From contig OU461276.1 in assembly GCA_911810475.1 (NCBI GenBank), forward strand, positions 2,288,501 through 2,352,500: a stretch of DNA of 64,000 nt. Direction: 5' to 3'. The notes beneath the pieces are model-generated. The model was not told where the DNA came from. It was given only the letters and a program-made list of their open reading frames with translations, and did no database searches. Source of the stretch: Candidatus Celerinatantimonas neptuna. GTDB lineage: Bacteria > Pseudomonadota > Gammaproteobacteria > Enterobacterales > Celerinatantimonadaceae. A program made the translations under genes and the position numbers. Below, in pieces: positions 19,874 to 29,923 of the stretch (position 1 is its first letter; every line of letters starts with the position of its first letter).

Positions 19874-20806
19874 TTAATAAGGGTATTCTTCATCTTCCGG
19901 ACGTGTTTTAAATCGCCGATGGATCCACATATATTCGGGTAATTGTTCTTTGATGGCTGTTTCAATATGTTGATTGATTAAAGTTGCATCAGTCTGCTCG
20001 TCACCACTTGGATAATTTCCCTCCAGAGGTTTGATTACCAGCGTATAACCAGGTTTGTCAGTATGGCGTCTGGCATAACTGATGATCGGTCGAACCCCTT
20101 TGACACGGGCGAGTGTTGATGTCCCTGTAACTGTTGAAGTATGAGGGACTGCGAAAAATGGGGCAAAAACAGACGCCTTTTTCCCATAATCATGATCAGG
20201 GGCATACCAGAGGGCTTCGCCTTTGCGCAGCGCTTTAATCATTCCTCGGACATCGTGTCGGTCAACCAGATAATGATTACAGCGTATTCGTGCCCTGTGC
20301 TGGAAATGTTCATATACCGGGCTGCTATTGGGACGATATACTCCGACACCAGGGTCGATCGTCCCGTACATTCTTGCGTGCCATTCGAGCGTATAAAAGT
20401 GCATACTGATGATGAGGATCCCTCCTGTCTGGCCCTGTTCTCTCAGGTGCTCCAGATAATCTCCTCCCTCAACATCCATATGTTTGAGAAAACGGTGTTG
20501 TGGCCAGAACCAGGCTGTTGCGGTATCAACTATGGCTAATCCGAAGCGCTCGAATGTTTCATCTAACCATAGCTTGCGCTGTTGTTCACTTGCATCGGGA
20601 AAGCACATTTGCAGATTTTTTTTGGCAATATGTCGGCGTGATTTGAGTAGACGTTTAGCTGTTTTTCCGAGTAATCGTCCTAATGACCAGGAAAGTCGGG
20701 AAGGCAATATACTTAAAAAGAATAAAAAACCGATGATAAACCATGCTCCCCAGTACTGGGGAAGAAAAGCTCGCCACGTTAATTTTGGAGGAGTACTGAT
20801 GGCCAT
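19874..20806 (-). CDS. lpxL: Lipid A lauroyl acyltransferase LpxL-type
   Basis: Inner-membrane acyltransferase adding a secondary acyl chain to the Kdo2-lipid IVA precursor. From the ATG at 20806 it is 310 aa. It has an N-terminal membrane anchor near residues 15-40, the catalytic H-x4-E motif in ISMHFYTLEWHAR near residue 135, GVGVYRPNSSPVYEHF near residue 155, ALWYAPDHDYGKKASVF near residue 200 and the C-terminal MWIHRRFKTRPE, all close to E. coli LpxL and more so than to LpxM. An ATG seven codons upstream (20827) is possible but lacks a ribosome site. It is divergent from hldE, another lipopolysaccharide gene. A small stem-loop overlaps its stop codon, facing glnE. Confidence 0.93.
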   Translation of the reverse strand: MAISTPPKLTWRAFLPQYWGAWFIIGFLFFLSILPSRLSWSLGRLLGKTAKRLLKSRRHIAKKNLQMCFPDASEQQRKLWLDETFERFGLAIVDTATAWFWPQHRFLKHMDVEGGDYLEHLREQGQTGGILIISMHFYTLEWHARMYGTIDPGVGVYRPNSSPVYEHFQHRARIRCNHYLVDRHDVRGMIKALRKGEALWYAPDHDYGKKASVFAPFFAVPHTSTVTGTSTLARVKGVRPIISYARRHTDKPGYTLVIKPLEGNYPSGDEQTDATLINQHIETAIKEQLPEYMWIHRRFKTRPEDEEYPY

Positions 20807-20944
20807 GAATAATACCGCTAAATGCAAAAAACACGTTGGATTAAACGTGCATTGTAGTGGAAAAACAACCGCTTTCCAAAGTGTCTATGTTAAACTTACC
20901 GACATTGACACGATTTAAGATTATTCTTCCTAGTAGGTTATTTA

Positions 20945-22378
20945 ATGCAAGTCAATCTTCCCGAATATGCAAATTTTCGAATTCTGGTTGTTGGTGATGT
21001 CATGTTGGATCGTTATTGGCACGGTTCTACTGCAAGAATATCACCCGAAGCACCTGTTCCAGTCGTTAATGTAAAGCGAAATGAAGAACGCCCCGGTGGC
21101 GCTGCCAACGTCGCATTGAACGTCGTTGCCCTTGGCGCAAAATCCACCTTACTTGGAATGGTAGGGGAAGATGAAGCTGCGGATGCTTTAAATGGGCAGC
21201 TACAGAATGTTGGTGTCGATTGTGAGCTTGTGCCTTATGCCAATTATCCAACGATTACTAAATTACGTGTTATGAGTCGTCATCAGCAGCTGATCCGGCT
21301 TGATTTTGAGGAAGGTTTTCACCAAGTTGATGCGAAACCTCTGCTTGATCGGTTTAAAGAACAACTTGATTCGCATCAGGTAGTTGTTCTGTCTGACTAC
21401 AATAAAGGTGCTTTAGCTCAAGTTCAGTCTTTGATTCAGGCAGCTCGTTCTGTAGGTACGCCTGTTCTGGTTGACCCGAAAGGAAGTCATTTTGAAAAGT
21501 ATCGCGGGGCAACCATACTGACTCCAAATTTTGGCGAATTTGAAGCGGTTGTCGGAGCCTGTAAAGATGAGGAAGAAATAGAGCAAAAAGGTCTTCAGTT
21601 GATTGAGCAACTTGAATTAGCCGCATTATTGGTGACACGCAGTGAGCATGGCATGACACTGTTGGAGCCAGGTAAGCCACCGCTACATTTACCCGCGCAG
21701 GCAAAAGAGGTTTTTGATGTGACCGGGGCCGGTGATACGGTGATTGCAACACTTGGGGCAAGCCTTGCCGCAGGCCAGAGTCTTGCGCAAAGTTGTGCAT
21801 TAGCGAATGCCGCAGCGAGTATTGTCGTTGGTAAATTGGGAACATCGACAGTAAATGCACAAGAGTTAGCTAAATTGATCTATGGTGGCCATGATAGCGG
21901 ATATGGTGTGATGTCCCCGGAACAGCTTAAAGAAGCCATTGATATTGCAAAGAGCCGGGGCGAGAAAGTTGTGATGACAAACGGGTGCTTTGATATTCTT
22001 CATGCCGGGCATGTTTCTTATCTGACACATGCTCGTAGTCTTGGGGATCGGTTGATTGTCGCTGTTAATGATGATGCTTCAGTTAGCCGGTTAAAAGGTG
22101 AAGGGCGACCGGTTAATCCTCTGGAGCGGCGAATGGCTGTGTTAGCCGGATTGGCTGCAGTTGATTGGGTGGTGAGTTTTAGTGAAGATACGCCGCAAAA
22201 ACTGATTGCCAGAATGTTACCAGATTTATTGGTTAAAGGTGGTGATTATCAGGTAAATGAAATAGCTGGTCATCAGGAAGTTCTAGCTAATGGTGGGCAG
22301 GTTAAAGTTCTTAATTTTGAGGATGGCTGCTCCACCACTGCCATTATAGAATCGATTCAGAAAAATCAGAAGAAATAG
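20945..22378 (+). CDS. hldE: Bifunctional heptose kinase/adenylyltransferase
   Basis: Makes ADP-glycero-manno-heptose for the lipopolysaccharide inner core. The 477 aa equals the E. coli length. The N-terminal ribokinase-like domain, residues 1 to about 318, carries [19 protein letters not shown] near residue 45 and the catalytic [19 protein letters not shown] near residue 260. The C-terminal nucleotidyltransferase domain starts near residue 344 with [16 protein letters not shown] (the H-x-G-H motif). The order glnE, lpxL(reverse), hldE is a lipopolysaccharide-flavoured group. It is followed by a short 5-bp stem (AGCCG/CGGCT) near 22376, possibly a weak terminator. Confidence 0.97.
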   Translation: MQVNLPEYANFRILVVGDVMLDRYWHGSTARISPEAPVPVVNVKRNEERPGGAANVALNVVALGAKSTLLGMVGEDEAADALNGQLQNVGVDCELVPYANYPTITKLRVMSRHQQLIRLDFEEGFHQVDAKPLLDRFKEQLDSHQVVVLSDYNKGALAQVQSLIQAARSVGTPVLVDPKGSHFEKYRGATILTPNFGEFEAVVGACKDEEEIEQKGLQLIEQLELAALLVTRSEHGMTLLEPGKPPLHLPAQAKEVFDVTGAGDTVIATLGASLAAGQSLAQSCALANAAASIVVGKLGTSTVNAQELAKLIYGGHDSGYGVMSPEQLKEAIDIAKSRGEKVVMTNGCFDILHAGHVSYLTHARSLGDRLIVAVNDDASVSRLKGEGRPVNPLERRMAVLAGLAAVDWVVSFSEDTPQKLIARMLPDLLVKGGDYQVNEIAGHQEVLANGGQVKVLNFEDGCSTTAIIESIQKNQKK

Positions 22379-22410
22379 CCGACTAGACCGGCTTGTTTCT
22401 CCAGGTTGAT

Positions 22411-23847
22411 TTATCGTTGTTGTTTTAGAATCTCTACTTCGTCTATAGGACGATTTTTGAATTTCAATAAGAATGCGATCATTGCAGCTACCGTTACTCC
22501 AAGGCCTATCGGTGTGGCAATTGACATCGGTAAATTAAAGCCGATTGTCGCATGTGCTAAATAGGTAAAAGTTACGGAGGTCATAAATGCTGCTGGGATC
22601 GAGCAGACCCAGTGGCATTTCCCTTCTTTAGCTAGATAGGCTGCTGCTGCCCAAAGCATGATCATGGCTGTTGTCTGGTTGGCCCATCCAAAGTAACGCC
22701 AGATGACGCCAAATTGAGCTAATGTGATCAAATAACCAATCGCAAACATGGGAATGGAAATCCATAGTCGTCTTGCCAGTGATTTTTGACTGAGTTTGAG
22801 AAAATCAGCGATGATTAACCGGGCACTTCTAAATGCAGTATCGCCGGATGTGATGGGGAGAATCACGACGCCTAAGATTGCCAAGATGCCACCGACTCCA
22901 CCAAGTAGTGAAGTTGATACATCATGAACGACAGCCGCTGGCCCTCCCTGAGCTATTGCTGCATTGAGTGCGGTTGTGTCGTGATAAAATGATAATCCCA
23001 AAGTACACCAGATTAAGGCGATGACCCCTTCTGCGATCATTGCTCCGTAAAAAATGAAACGCCCTGATTTTTCATTTTTCATGCAGCGGGCCATGAGCGG
23101 GGATTGCGTTGCGTGAAATCCGGATACCGCACCGCACGCAATAGTGATAAAAAGTAAAGGCCATAATGGTAAATTTTTCGGATGAAGATTCTCTGTGAAA
23201 TGAAGCCCCTGATTGTAGAAAAGATGCTGACTAAATACTAAACCAACCATCAGCCCAACAGACATGAATATGAGCAAGGCACCAAAAATCGGGTAGAAAC
23301 GACCGATAATTTTATCGATTGGAACGATCGTAGCTAAGATGTAGTAGGAGAATATTGCAAATACCCAGATAGCAACATGGACATGCATCATGCTGGCTAA
23401 TAATTTCGCAGGACCTAAAACAAAAACAACGCCCACTAATAACAACAGAATGACGGCAAAAACATTCATAAAATGTTTTGCAAAATTACCTAATTGATTC
23501 CCGACAACCGTTGGAACGGAAGCCCCATCAGCTCGTACAGAAAGCATCCCTGAGAAATAATCGTGTACTGCTCCGGCGAAGATACTCCCTAATACGATCC
23601 ACAGCATCGCAACAGGCCCGTAAAGAGCACCCAGAATTGGGCCAAAAATAGGGCCGAGTCCTGCAATATTAAGTAATTGAACAAGATAGACTTTCTTATC
23701 TGACATGGCAACATAATCAACACCGTCTGCCAGTTGTGTTGCCGGTGTTAGGCGCTCGGATTGAGGCCCGAAAATTTTTTCTATGATTTTGCCATAAATA
23801 AAGTAACCGCTGATTAATACGGCTACACAAAAAATGAACCATGCCAT
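22411..23847 (-). CDS. CstA/BtsT-family carboxylate transporter (short form)
   Basis: Carbon-starvation family inner-membrane transporter, 478 aa with about 13 hydrophobic segments. The signatures are GPIFGPILGALYGPVAMLWI near residue 65, HDYFSGMLSVRADGASVPT near residue 94 and SGFHATQSPLMARCMKNE near residue 240. E. coli CstA and BtsT (peptide or pyruvate uptake) are about 700 aa, so this is the short class of the family. Its ribosome site GGAGGCC lies just upstream of the ATG. The neighbouring btsS/btsR-type two-component genes on the same strand suggest BtsT-like pyruvate uptake under their control; this is inference from the E. coli BtsSR-BtsT link. Confidence 0.85.
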   Translation of the reverse strand: MAWFIFCVAVLISGYFIYGKIIEKIFGPQSERLTPATQLADGVDYVAMSDKKVYLVQLLNIAGLGPIFGPILGALYGPVAMLWIVLGSIFAGAVHDYFSGMLSVRADGASVPTVVGNQLGNFAKHFMNVFAVILLLLVGVVFVLGPAKLLASMMHVHVAIWVFAIFSYYILATIVPIDKIIGRFYPIFGALLIFMSVGLMVGLVFSQHLFYNQGLHFTENLHPKNLPLWPLLFITIACGAVSGFHATQSPLMARCMKNEKSGRFIFYGAMIAEGVIALIWCTLGLSFYHDTTALNAAIAQGGPAAVVHDVSTSLLGGVGGILAILGVVILPITSGDTAFRSARLIIADFLKLSQKSLARRLWISIPMFAIGYLITLAQFGVIWRYFGWANQTTAMIMLWAAAAYLAKEGKCHWVCSIPAAFMTSVTFTYLAHATIGFNLPMSIATPIGLGVTVAAMIAFLLKFKNRPIDEVEILKQQR

Positions 23848-23908
23848 ATTTGGCCTCCTTGTTTGATTGTTCTGCTTTACTCCTTTTGGGGCTGTTATCT
23901 GTGGTATG

Positions 23909-24060
23909 GCAAACGTTGTCCTTTGGCTTTATCCAAACGTGTCTTGAGCTTTGTTGCTGCTTGTTCTCTTAGCATGCAAAGGCTTCACTGACCCGCCGTG
24001 TCCAAAATGCGTTTCATTTGAATAAAATCCAATTCAATCACCCAAGATAAACACACCCTG
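23909..24060 (-). repeat. Decayed partial copy of the MITE-like repeat
   Basis: By eye this stretch aligns over about 150 bp with the right part of the element at 24351-24501, at roughly two-thirds identity. Its outer end at 24041-24060 matches about 14 of 20 bases of that element's terminal repeat. Read on the minus strand, the sequence before cgtttgg translates in the same way in both copies (KRIL then LREQAAT). The left half and the second terminal repeat are missing, where it approaches the cstA-type gene's leader. It occupies most of the transporter's upstream region. Confidence 0.65.
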
Positions 24061-24233
24061 ATGCATTACACATGACTTATGATGTAGATTCTTCTGGCTT
24101 GCTGTGAGTGGTTCTCAAGGTTGCTAAACGGTTTGCCTGTCGGGTCAAGCGGTAAAATGTTGGAAGTTAATACGGTTTATTTTTTCTGTGGAGAATGGAT
24201 CATGATGTTTTTCAGGTTTAAATAAGAGATGTC

Positions 24234-24501
24234 CTAGGGCATGTTGACGTTTGGCGATGGTTTTTGCAGCTTTTTGCTGTTTATTTAGACAAGGCAGGTT
24301 CTGTGCCGTGTAGTCATCTCCACAATCAGGACCTAACGTAGAATAAATGAACAGCAAACGCGGCCCTTTGGGTTCATTGAAACGCGTATTGAGCCCTGTT
24401 GCGGCCTGTTCCCTTAGGATACTAAGCCTCACAGTCCGCGTCGCGCTCAAAATGCGTTTTATTTGAACAAAATTCAACCGCCAAACGTCAACACGCCCTA
24501 G
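24234..24501. mobile_element. MITE-like element with 23-bp terminal inverted repeats
   Basis: A 268-bp segment is bounded by inverted repeats: 24234-24256 reads CTAGGGCATGTTGACGTTTG then GCG, and 24479-24501 is its reverse complement with one mismatch. Both ends carry CTAG, which may be a 4-bp target duplication or part of the repeat. There is no transposase frame inside, so it would be moved in trans. The right end stops 3 bp past the btsR stop codon. An open frame of 119 codons running through it (24145-24504) starts inside the terminal repeat and is judged accidental. Confidence 0.7.
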
Positions 24502-24504
24502 CAT

Positions 24505-25209
24505 TTAGTTTGATAGTGCGAAGAGTTCTCGTAATGCTTTTAGATAACGACGACTTACCGGAATTTTTTGTCCACTACGCGAGGTTAATTCACCTCCTCT
24601 TCCAGAAATGAGTGTAATCGCCTGGATTGCTTCTGGGTGGATTAGATATTGCCGGTGGCAACGAATTAATCCTAATTCTTGCGCAAGCTGCGTTAATGTG
24701 AGTTGAGTATGGTGATGCTCGTTTCCGTCAAAGATATGGATACCACCAAGATCTGAAAATGCATATTCGATACTTTCACAGCGGATCCATTGTTGTTGTT
24801 GGTTGTTATAACAGGGGAGGAGCGATAAATGCGTGGTTTTTTTATTAGGTTGAATTGTTTGGGATAATCTTGACAGAGTCTTATGTAGCCGCTGTTCATC
24901 AATTGGTTTAAGCAGATAGTCAAATGCTGCATCTTCGAAGGCTTGCAAAGCATAATTTTCGTAGGCGGTGACTAGTACAATTTTAGGCAAAGGCTTATTT
25001 GTAAGGATTTTGAGTAATTCAATCCCTGTGATTTTGGGCATATTAATATCGACAAATAATACATCGGCATTAAAGTTCATGTATTCACTCAGACAATGAA
25101 CTGCATTGTCAAATTCGGCGACGATTTGGTAACGATGATCCTGTTCTAAAAGAATTCGTAATTCTTCTCGGGCTAACGGTTCATCATCAACCAAGATAGC
25201 GTTGATCAT
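24505..25209 (-). CDS. btsR: LytTR response regulator, BtsR/YehT type
   Basis: Response regulator of 234 aa. The receiver domain, residues 1 to about 115, has the acidic pocket AILVDDEPLAREEL, the phosphoacceptor Asp in VLFVDINMPKITG near residue 53 and the conserved Lys in YLLKPIDEQRLHK near residue 100. The C-terminal LytTR DNA-binding domain near residues 130-232 has CHRQYLIHPEAI and PVSRRYLKALRE. I chose the ATG at 25209 because GGAGG sits five bases upstream and the protein then begins at the receiver domain; the frame is open much further upstream within btsS. It overlaps the end of btsS by 23 bp, so the two are translationally linked. Confidence 0.9.
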   Translation of the reverse strand: MINAILVDDEPLAREELRILLEQDHRYQIVAEFDNAVHCLSEYMNFNADVLFVDINMPKITGIELLKILTNKPLPKIVLVTAYENYALQAFEDAAFDYLLKPIDEQRLHKTLSRLSQTIQPNKKTTHLSLLPCYNNQQQQWIRCESIEYAFSDLGGIHIFDGNEHHHTQLTLTQLAQELGLIRCHRQYLIHPEAIQAITLISGRGGELTSRSGQKIPVSRRYLKALRELFALSN

Positions 25210-26905
25210 CTGTGCCTCCGGGAATGGGGATTTTAACTTGGGTGAATTGGCCATTTTGGCAACTGATACGAAGTGAATATTCGCTGCCAAAATGATTGCG
25301 CAGACGGGTATCAACAATGTGTAGGCCCAGCCCTGTTTTGGAAATTGTTGAATCGTCAGGGGATGGATGATACAAACCAGCGTTGTCTTCAATAACTAAA
25401 AAATTTTGTTCGTGTTCGGTATGGGTATAAATCGAGAGTATTCCTGCTCCCAATTTTTGGGATAGCCCGTGTTTGATCGCGTTCTCAACTAATGGTTGTA
25501 GAGTAAAACTGGGAAGTTTTATGGCCATCCAACTATTGGGTATATCGATTTTGATTTGGAGTCGATGACCAAAACGAGCTTGTTCAATATTCAGGTAAGC
25601 TCGTATGCCGTTTAGCTCATCAGCTATGGTGACCGATTCCTGATGTTTCAGACTGGTTCTTAAAAAATAGGATAGATTGATGATCAGTTGTCTTGCTTGT
25701 TGTCCGTCTTTACGGATAACGGCAGCAATTATATTTAAGGCATTAAATAGAAAGTGGGGATGAATCTGGGCCCGGACTAATTTTAATTCGGCTTGAGTTA
25801 ACAAGGTTTCCTGTTGTTGGTAACGACTGTTGATTAATTGTTCTTCAATAATACGGGCGATTCCTTCACCTAATGTCCGGTTGATGGTTAAAAATAGTTT
25901 GCGTTTTGATTCATACAATTTAACCGTTCCTATGACGTCACCGGCACACCGTAAAGGAATGATAAGCGCAGAGGTTAAAGGGCAGTGTTGGATACAATTA
26001 CATCGATATCGTATCTGAACACCGTCGGCGAATACGACTTTATTTTTATTGATAGCTTGTTTTGTCAGCTCTGAGGTGATTTCTGTGCCAGGTAGATGGT
26101 GATCGTCGCCTTCGCCAATGAATGCAAGGACTCTTTTTTTATCGGTAATGGCAACGGCTGATACTCCTGTCTCCTGTTTTAATATATCGGCCATTTGTCT
26201 GGCACTATCAGATGTAAGATCAGGGAGTACGCCTAAAATTCTTTGGGCAAGTCGAAGAGCCTTTGCTGAGTAGGTTCGACTAAATTTGTCATGAATTGAT
26301 TTACGGTCACAAATCATTGCCATAAATAAAGCCGCTCCTAAGCTGTTGGCTAACAGCATGGGGGCGGCAATTGCTTTGACAAGTTCGAAGGCTTCGTTAA
26401 ATGGCTTGGCAACCATCAAAAGTATGAGCATTTGCAGGCATTCAGCGATGAAGGTTACGATGAACACAAATTTGGGAGTATAGAGTTCATCAGCAAAACG
26501 ACGGTGGTGACGAAAGACTGCATAGATACATCCTGCAAATAAACCTTCGGTGGTTGTTGATATTGCGCAGGCTAAATCGGTGAACCCACCAAACTGATAA
26601 CGATGTATTCCACCGGTAAGCCCGACTAAAAACCCAACCAGTGGACCACCAAAAAGTCCCCCTAAAACAGCACCAATTGCTCGAGTGTTAGCAATGGCAT
26701 CATGTACCGGTTGACCAAAATAAGTGCCTAAAATACAGAAACAGGAAAAGAGAATATACACAAAAATTTGGTGTGAGAATCGTTGTGAGAGATGAACGAT
26801 GGGCGTGAATAATGGGGTTTTACTGAGTAAATAGGCAATAACTAGAAAGAGGCTCATTTGCTGAATTAATGAAATAACTAAGAATCCATTAGGCATGATG
26901 GTCAT
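25187..26905 (-). CDS. btsS: LytS-type sensor histidine kinase, BtsS/YehU type
   Basis: Membrane sensor kinase of 572 aa. Residues 1 to about 195 are a 5TMR-LYT module with ANTRAIGAVLGGLFGGPLVGF and GLTGGIHRYQFGG, close to E. coli BtsS. A GAF-like domain follows near residues 225-355 (GEGDDHHLPGTEIT and the Cys-containing CNCIQHCPLTSALIIPL). The His_kinase domain has QIHPHFLFNALNIIAAVIRK with the phosphoacceptor His near residue 383, and an ATPase domain holds VENAIKHGLSQ and TGLGLHIVDTRL. E. coli BtsS responds to external pyruvate and controls btsT. The linked CstA/BtsT-type gene makes the same circuit likely here. Confidence 0.9.
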   Translation of the reverse strand: MTIMPNGFLVISLIQQMSLFLVIAYLLSKTPLFTPIVHLSQRFSHQIFVYILFSCFCILGTYFGQPVHDAIANTRAIGAVLGGLFGGPLVGFLVGLTGGIHRYQFGGFTDLACAISTTTEGLFAGCIYAVFRHHRRFADELYTPKFVFIVTFIAECLQMLILLMVAKPFNEAFELVKAIAAPMLLANSLGAALFMAMICDRKSIHDKFSRTYSAKALRLAQRILGVLPDLTSDSARQMADILKQETGVSAVAITDKKRVLAFIGEGDDHHLPGTEITSELTKQAINKNKVVFADGVQIRYRCNCIQHCPLTSALIIPLRCAGDVIGTVKLYESKRKLFLTINRTLGEGIARIIEEQLINSRYQQQETLLTQAELKLVRAQIHPHFLFNALNIIAAVIRKDGQQARQLIINLSYFLRTSLKHQESVTIADELNGIRAYLNIEQARFGHRLQIKIDIPNSWMAIKLPSFTLQPLVENAIKHGLSQKLGAGILSIYTHTEHEQNFLVIEDNAGLYHPSPDDSTISKTGLGLHIVDTRLRNHFGSEYSLRISCQNGQFTQVKIPIPGGTDDQRYLG

Positions 26906-27288
26906 TTCAGGTTATTCCTCTTCATGCATCTCCTCTGGCGAGAGATTATTTGTTCATGGTGAGAAAATCCAGAAGGTCTGATCAAAAGTGCGGTATTGCT
27001 AGAAAAAATAGTATGAATAATCTCCAAAATGGATGAAGGGATAGGCTTGCAAAACCCGTTTTCACTGGTATCGTGGGGAGCTTAACTTATTTTTGCCTCA
27101 GGGCTGTTTATCATGGGTGTGTTGAGTTAATACATATTGGTCTGAAATGTATTTTGAATATAATTTAGCCATTCCTGGGTAATCAGATCTCAAGGTTTGT
27201 TGATGTTTAACCTAAACCTAAGCAATCGTTACTCATTAACATGTCTGCGAGGCGAACCGTCAATTCATTGCAGGAGTATACAGGTCAG
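26906..27288. promoter_or_regulatory. Divergent control region btsS/aroF
   Basis: About 380 bp between two divergent genes; it must hold both promoters. No convincing TyrR box (TGTAAA-N6-TTTACA) is seen, although aroF-tyrA is TyrR-controlled in E. coli. An ATG at 27241 opens the aroF frame early but lacks a ribosome site, so its 48 bases are treated as leader. Confidence 0.4.
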
Positions 27289-28371
27289 ATGCAAACCGAT
27301 TTGATCAACGATAAACATATCCATTCCGAGCAGGTCATGATTACGCCTGCTGAACTGCGAGCCAAGTTGCCATTATCAGAAGAAGCTGAACAGTTTGTCC
27401 TGGATTCAAGACAGACTATTGCCGATATCTGCCATAAGCGTGATCCACGTTTTTTAGTAATTAGTGGACCCTGTTCCATTCATGATATGGATGCAGCTAA
27501 AGATTATGCCAGACGACTTAAAGCTCTGCATGATCGATACCGGGATAAATTATTTATCGTGATGCGGGTTTATTTTGAAAAGCCGCGGACGACAGTCGGT
27601 TGGAAAGGTTTCATTAATGATCCTCATATGGACAATAGTTTTGATATTGAAACTGGCATGCATAAAGCGCGTGAGTTATTGACATGGATTGCCGAGTTAG
27701 GGCTTCCTGCTGCAACTGAAGCGTTAGATCCGATTAGTCCTCAATATCTTAATGAGTTATTCAGTTGGTCTGCTATTGGTGCAAGAACAACTGAATCGCA
27801 GACTCACCGGGAAATGGCCAGTGGTTTATCAATGCCTGTTGGATTTAAAAATGGAACCGATGGCAATTTGCAAACCGCAATTAATGCAATGCGCTCAGCT
27901 TCTGCACCGCATCGGTTTATGGGAATTAATGCCCAGGGGCAGGTCTCTTTACTGCAAACCCATGGTAACCCCGACGGTCATGTTATTTTGCGTGGTGGTA
28001 AACAGCCTAACTATGATTCAGTGAATGTGGCTTTGGCTGAAGAATCTATGCGCGAAGCGGGTCTTGAACCTTGCATGATTGTTGATTGTAGCCATGGTAA
28101 TTCAAATAAAAATCATCGATTACAACCATTGGTCGCCTGGAATGTTGTGAATCAGATTCAAGAAGGAAACCGGTCGATTATAGGTTTGATGATTGAGAGC
28201 AACATTAATGAAGGAAATCAGTCAAGTGAACAACCGGTGTGTGATTTGAAGTACGGTGTGTCAGTGACCGATGCTTGTATTGACTGGCAAACTACAGAGA
28301 AGGTTCTTTTTGAAATGTATCATGCGCTGACAGGCCATTTGAGTAAGCGCCTGGAGCCTTTCGATGAGTGA
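27289..28371 (+). CDS. aroF: DAHP synthase, tyrosine-type isozyme
   Basis: Condenses phosphoenolpyruvate and erythrose 4-phosphate, the first step of aromatic amino-acid synthesis. From the ATG at 27289 the 360-aa protein begins [16 protein letters not shown], in register with E. coli AroF (356 aa). Core blocks are [13 protein letters not shown] near residue 55, [19 protein letters not shown] near 88, [20 protein letters not shown] near 165 and [12 protein letters not shown] near 265. An AGG four bases before this ATG supports it over the upstream ATG at 27241. It overlaps tyrA by 8 bp, and the aroF-tyrA operon order supports the tyrosine-sensitive type. Confidence 0.92.
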   Translation: MQTDLINDKHIHSEQVMITPAELRAKLPLSEEAEQFVLDSRQTIADICHKRDPRFLVISGPCSIHDMDAAKDYARRLKALHDRYRDKLFIVMRVYFEKPRTTVGWKGFINDPHMDNSFDIETGMHKARELLTWIAELGLPAATEALDPISPQYLNELFSWSAIGARTTESQTHREMASGLSMPVGFKNGTDGNLQTAINAMRSASAPHRFMGINAQGQVSLLQTHGNPDGHVILRGGKQPNYDSVNVALAEESMREAGLEPCMIVDCSHGNSNKNHRLQPLVAWNVVNQIQEGNRSIIGLMIESNINEGNQSSEQPVCDLKYGVSVTDACIDWQTTEKVLFEMYHALTGHLSKRLEPFDE

Positions 28372-29503
28372 TCAACATCCTTTAGCTTCATTACGGGATA
28401 AAATTGATGCAGTGGACCAGCGACTCATTAAACTTTTAGCTGAGCGTTTGGCGTTAGTTCATGAAGTCGGTGCTGTTAAAAGAGAGCATGGGTTGCCTAT
28501 TTATGTTCCTGAACGTGAAGCTCAAATGATAGCTAAACGGCGTGAGGAAGCTGAATCGCTGAAGGTCCCGGGACCGCTAATTGAAGATATACTCCGCCGG
28601 ATTATGCGCGATTCATATAGTAGCGAACATGGTCGGGGCTTTAAACAGGTCAATCCTGATATCGGCCCAATTGTCGTCGTCGGTGGAGCAGGTCAGCTCG
28701 GTGGGCTATTTGTCCGAATGTTTTTGGCGTCTGGATATGAGGTTAAAGTACTTGAGAAAGATGACTGGGGCACCGATTCAGAGGAGATGCTAAAAAATGC
28801 ATCTGTTGTGATTGTTTCTGTTCCCATTCATATTACTGAACAGATTATTGGACAATTGACTCATTTGTCCAATAATTGCATTTTGGCCGATTTGACCAGT
28901 ATTAAAGCTAGACCTTTGCAGGCTATGCTCCAGGCCCATCAAGGCCCGGTTGTCGGTTTACATCCTATGTTCGGGCCCGATGTGGCAAGTTTTGCCAAGC
29001 AGGTTGTCGTTTATAGTGATGGCCGTGGAAGTGAGCATTATCAATGGTTTTTGGAACAAATTGGGATCTGGGGGGCTCATTTATACCCGGCACCAGGTGA
29101 GAAACATGATCATGCCATGTCGCTGATTCAGGCTTTGAGACATTTTACTTCGTTTGCTTACGGGGTTCATTTGGCAAAAGAAACACCGGATTTGGAATTA
29201 TTGCTCGATTTAAGCTCTCCGATTTACCGGCTTGAGCTGGCTATGGTCGGACGGTTATTTGCTCAGGATTCGCAGCTTTATGCTGATATTATTATGTCTC
29301 AACCTGAAAATCTTGAGATGATAAGGCGTTATCATGAACGGTTTGGAGAAATGCTTGAAATGCTTGAACAATATGATAGAGATGCATTTATTCAGGAATT
29401 TGCTAAAGTCCGGGAGTGGTTTGGAGATTATGCTCAGCAGTTCCTGAAAGAAAGTCGCAATTTGTTGGCACAAGCCCACGATCAAAGAAGACATACTTCA
29501 TAA
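28364..29503 (+). CDS. tyrA: Chorismate mutase / prephenate dehydrogenase
   Basis: Bifunctional T-protein of tyrosine synthesis, 379 aa (373 in E. coli). The N-terminal chorismate mutase, residues 1 to about 90, shows [20 protein letters not shown] and [16 protein letters not shown]. The dehydrogenase part starts with the NAD motif [18 protein letters not shown] near residue 101, and has LHPMFGPDV near residue 198 with the catalytic His. Its start overlaps the aroF stop region, indicating translational coupling. The -35/-10 pair of the rpsP operon lies about 50 bp after its stop. Confidence 0.95.
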   Translation: MSDQHPLASLRDKIDAVDQRLIKLLAERLALVHEVGAVKREHGLPIYVPEREAQMIAKRREEAESLKVPGPLIEDILRRIMRDSYSSEHGRGFKQVNPDIGPIVVVGGAGQLGGLFVRMFLASGYEVKVLEKDDWGTDSEEMLKNASVVIVSVPIHITEQIIGQLTHLSNNCILADLTSIKARPLQAMLQAHQGPVVGLHPMFGPDVASFAKQVVVYSDGRGSEHYQWFLEQIGIWGAHLYPAPGEKHDHAMSLIQALRHFTSFAYGVHLAKETPDLELLLDLSSPIYRLELAMVGRLFAQDSQLYADIIMSQPENLEMIRRYHERFGEMLEMLEQYDRDAFIQEFAKVREWFGDYAQQFLKESRNLLAQAHDQRRHTS

Positions 29504-29553
29504 TTATTTATTGAAGTCTTTCGTTTAAATGCTAGTCAAAGGTTGCCTTTGGC

Positions 29554-29581
29554 TTGCATTTTTATCAAAAAAGGGTAGAAT
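29554..29581 (+). promoter_or_regulatory. Sigma70-type promoter of the rpsP operon
   Basis: TTGCAT at 29554-29559 and TAGAAT at 29576-29581 are separated by 16 bases, followed by a GC-rich stretch (TTCGCGGC) as at many ribosomal-protein promoters. It is 63 bp upstream of the rpsP start. Predicted from sequence only. Confidence 0.65.
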
Positions 29582-29644
29582 TTCGCGGCTTCAATTAGCG
29601 GATGCTCAAACTTGGGCAAAATTTATTAATTAGATGAGGACGAT

Positions 29645-29893
29645 ATGGTTACCATTCGTTTACAACGTGGTGGCGTGAAAAAACGGCCATTTTATCAGGT
29701 TGTTGTAGCTGACAGCCGTAACGCTCGTAACGGTCGGTTTATTGAAAACTTAGGTTTTTATAATCCTGTTGCGAAAGGCGAAGTTGAAAATGTTCGTTTG
29801 AATATGGAACGTATTACACACTGGATTAGTCAGGGTGCATCTGTTTCTTCTCGCGTAGAAAAACTGATTAAAGACGCTCAGGTAGCGGCTTAA
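29645..29893 (+). CDS. rpsP: 30S ribosomal protein S16
   Basis: Small-subunit protein S16, 82 aa as in E. coli. The family start [20 protein letters not shown] and the [21 protein letters not shown] block are intact. A GATGAGGACGAT stretch precedes the ATG as ribosome site. It is the first gene of the conserved rpsP-rimM-trmD-rplS operon, which is complete here. Confidence 0.98.
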   Translation: MVTIRLQRGGVKKRPFYQVVVADSRNARNGRFIENLGFYNPVAKGEVENVRLNMERITHWISQGASVSSRVEKLIKDAQVAA

Positions 29894-29923
29894 ATCAATC
29901 AATTATTAAGGTAGAAGATCGTC

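Noticed and set aside
19862..19886. Small inverted repeat at the glnE/lpxL junction
   Set aside because: The stem has a bulge and overlaps the lpxL stop codon; a role as terminator is possible but too weak to list.
24145..24504. A 119-codon minus-strand frame through the MITE-like element
   Set aside because: It starts inside the terminal repeat, continues past the opposite end of the element, and the second copy of the repeat has a stop in the same frame. It is best explained as chance.
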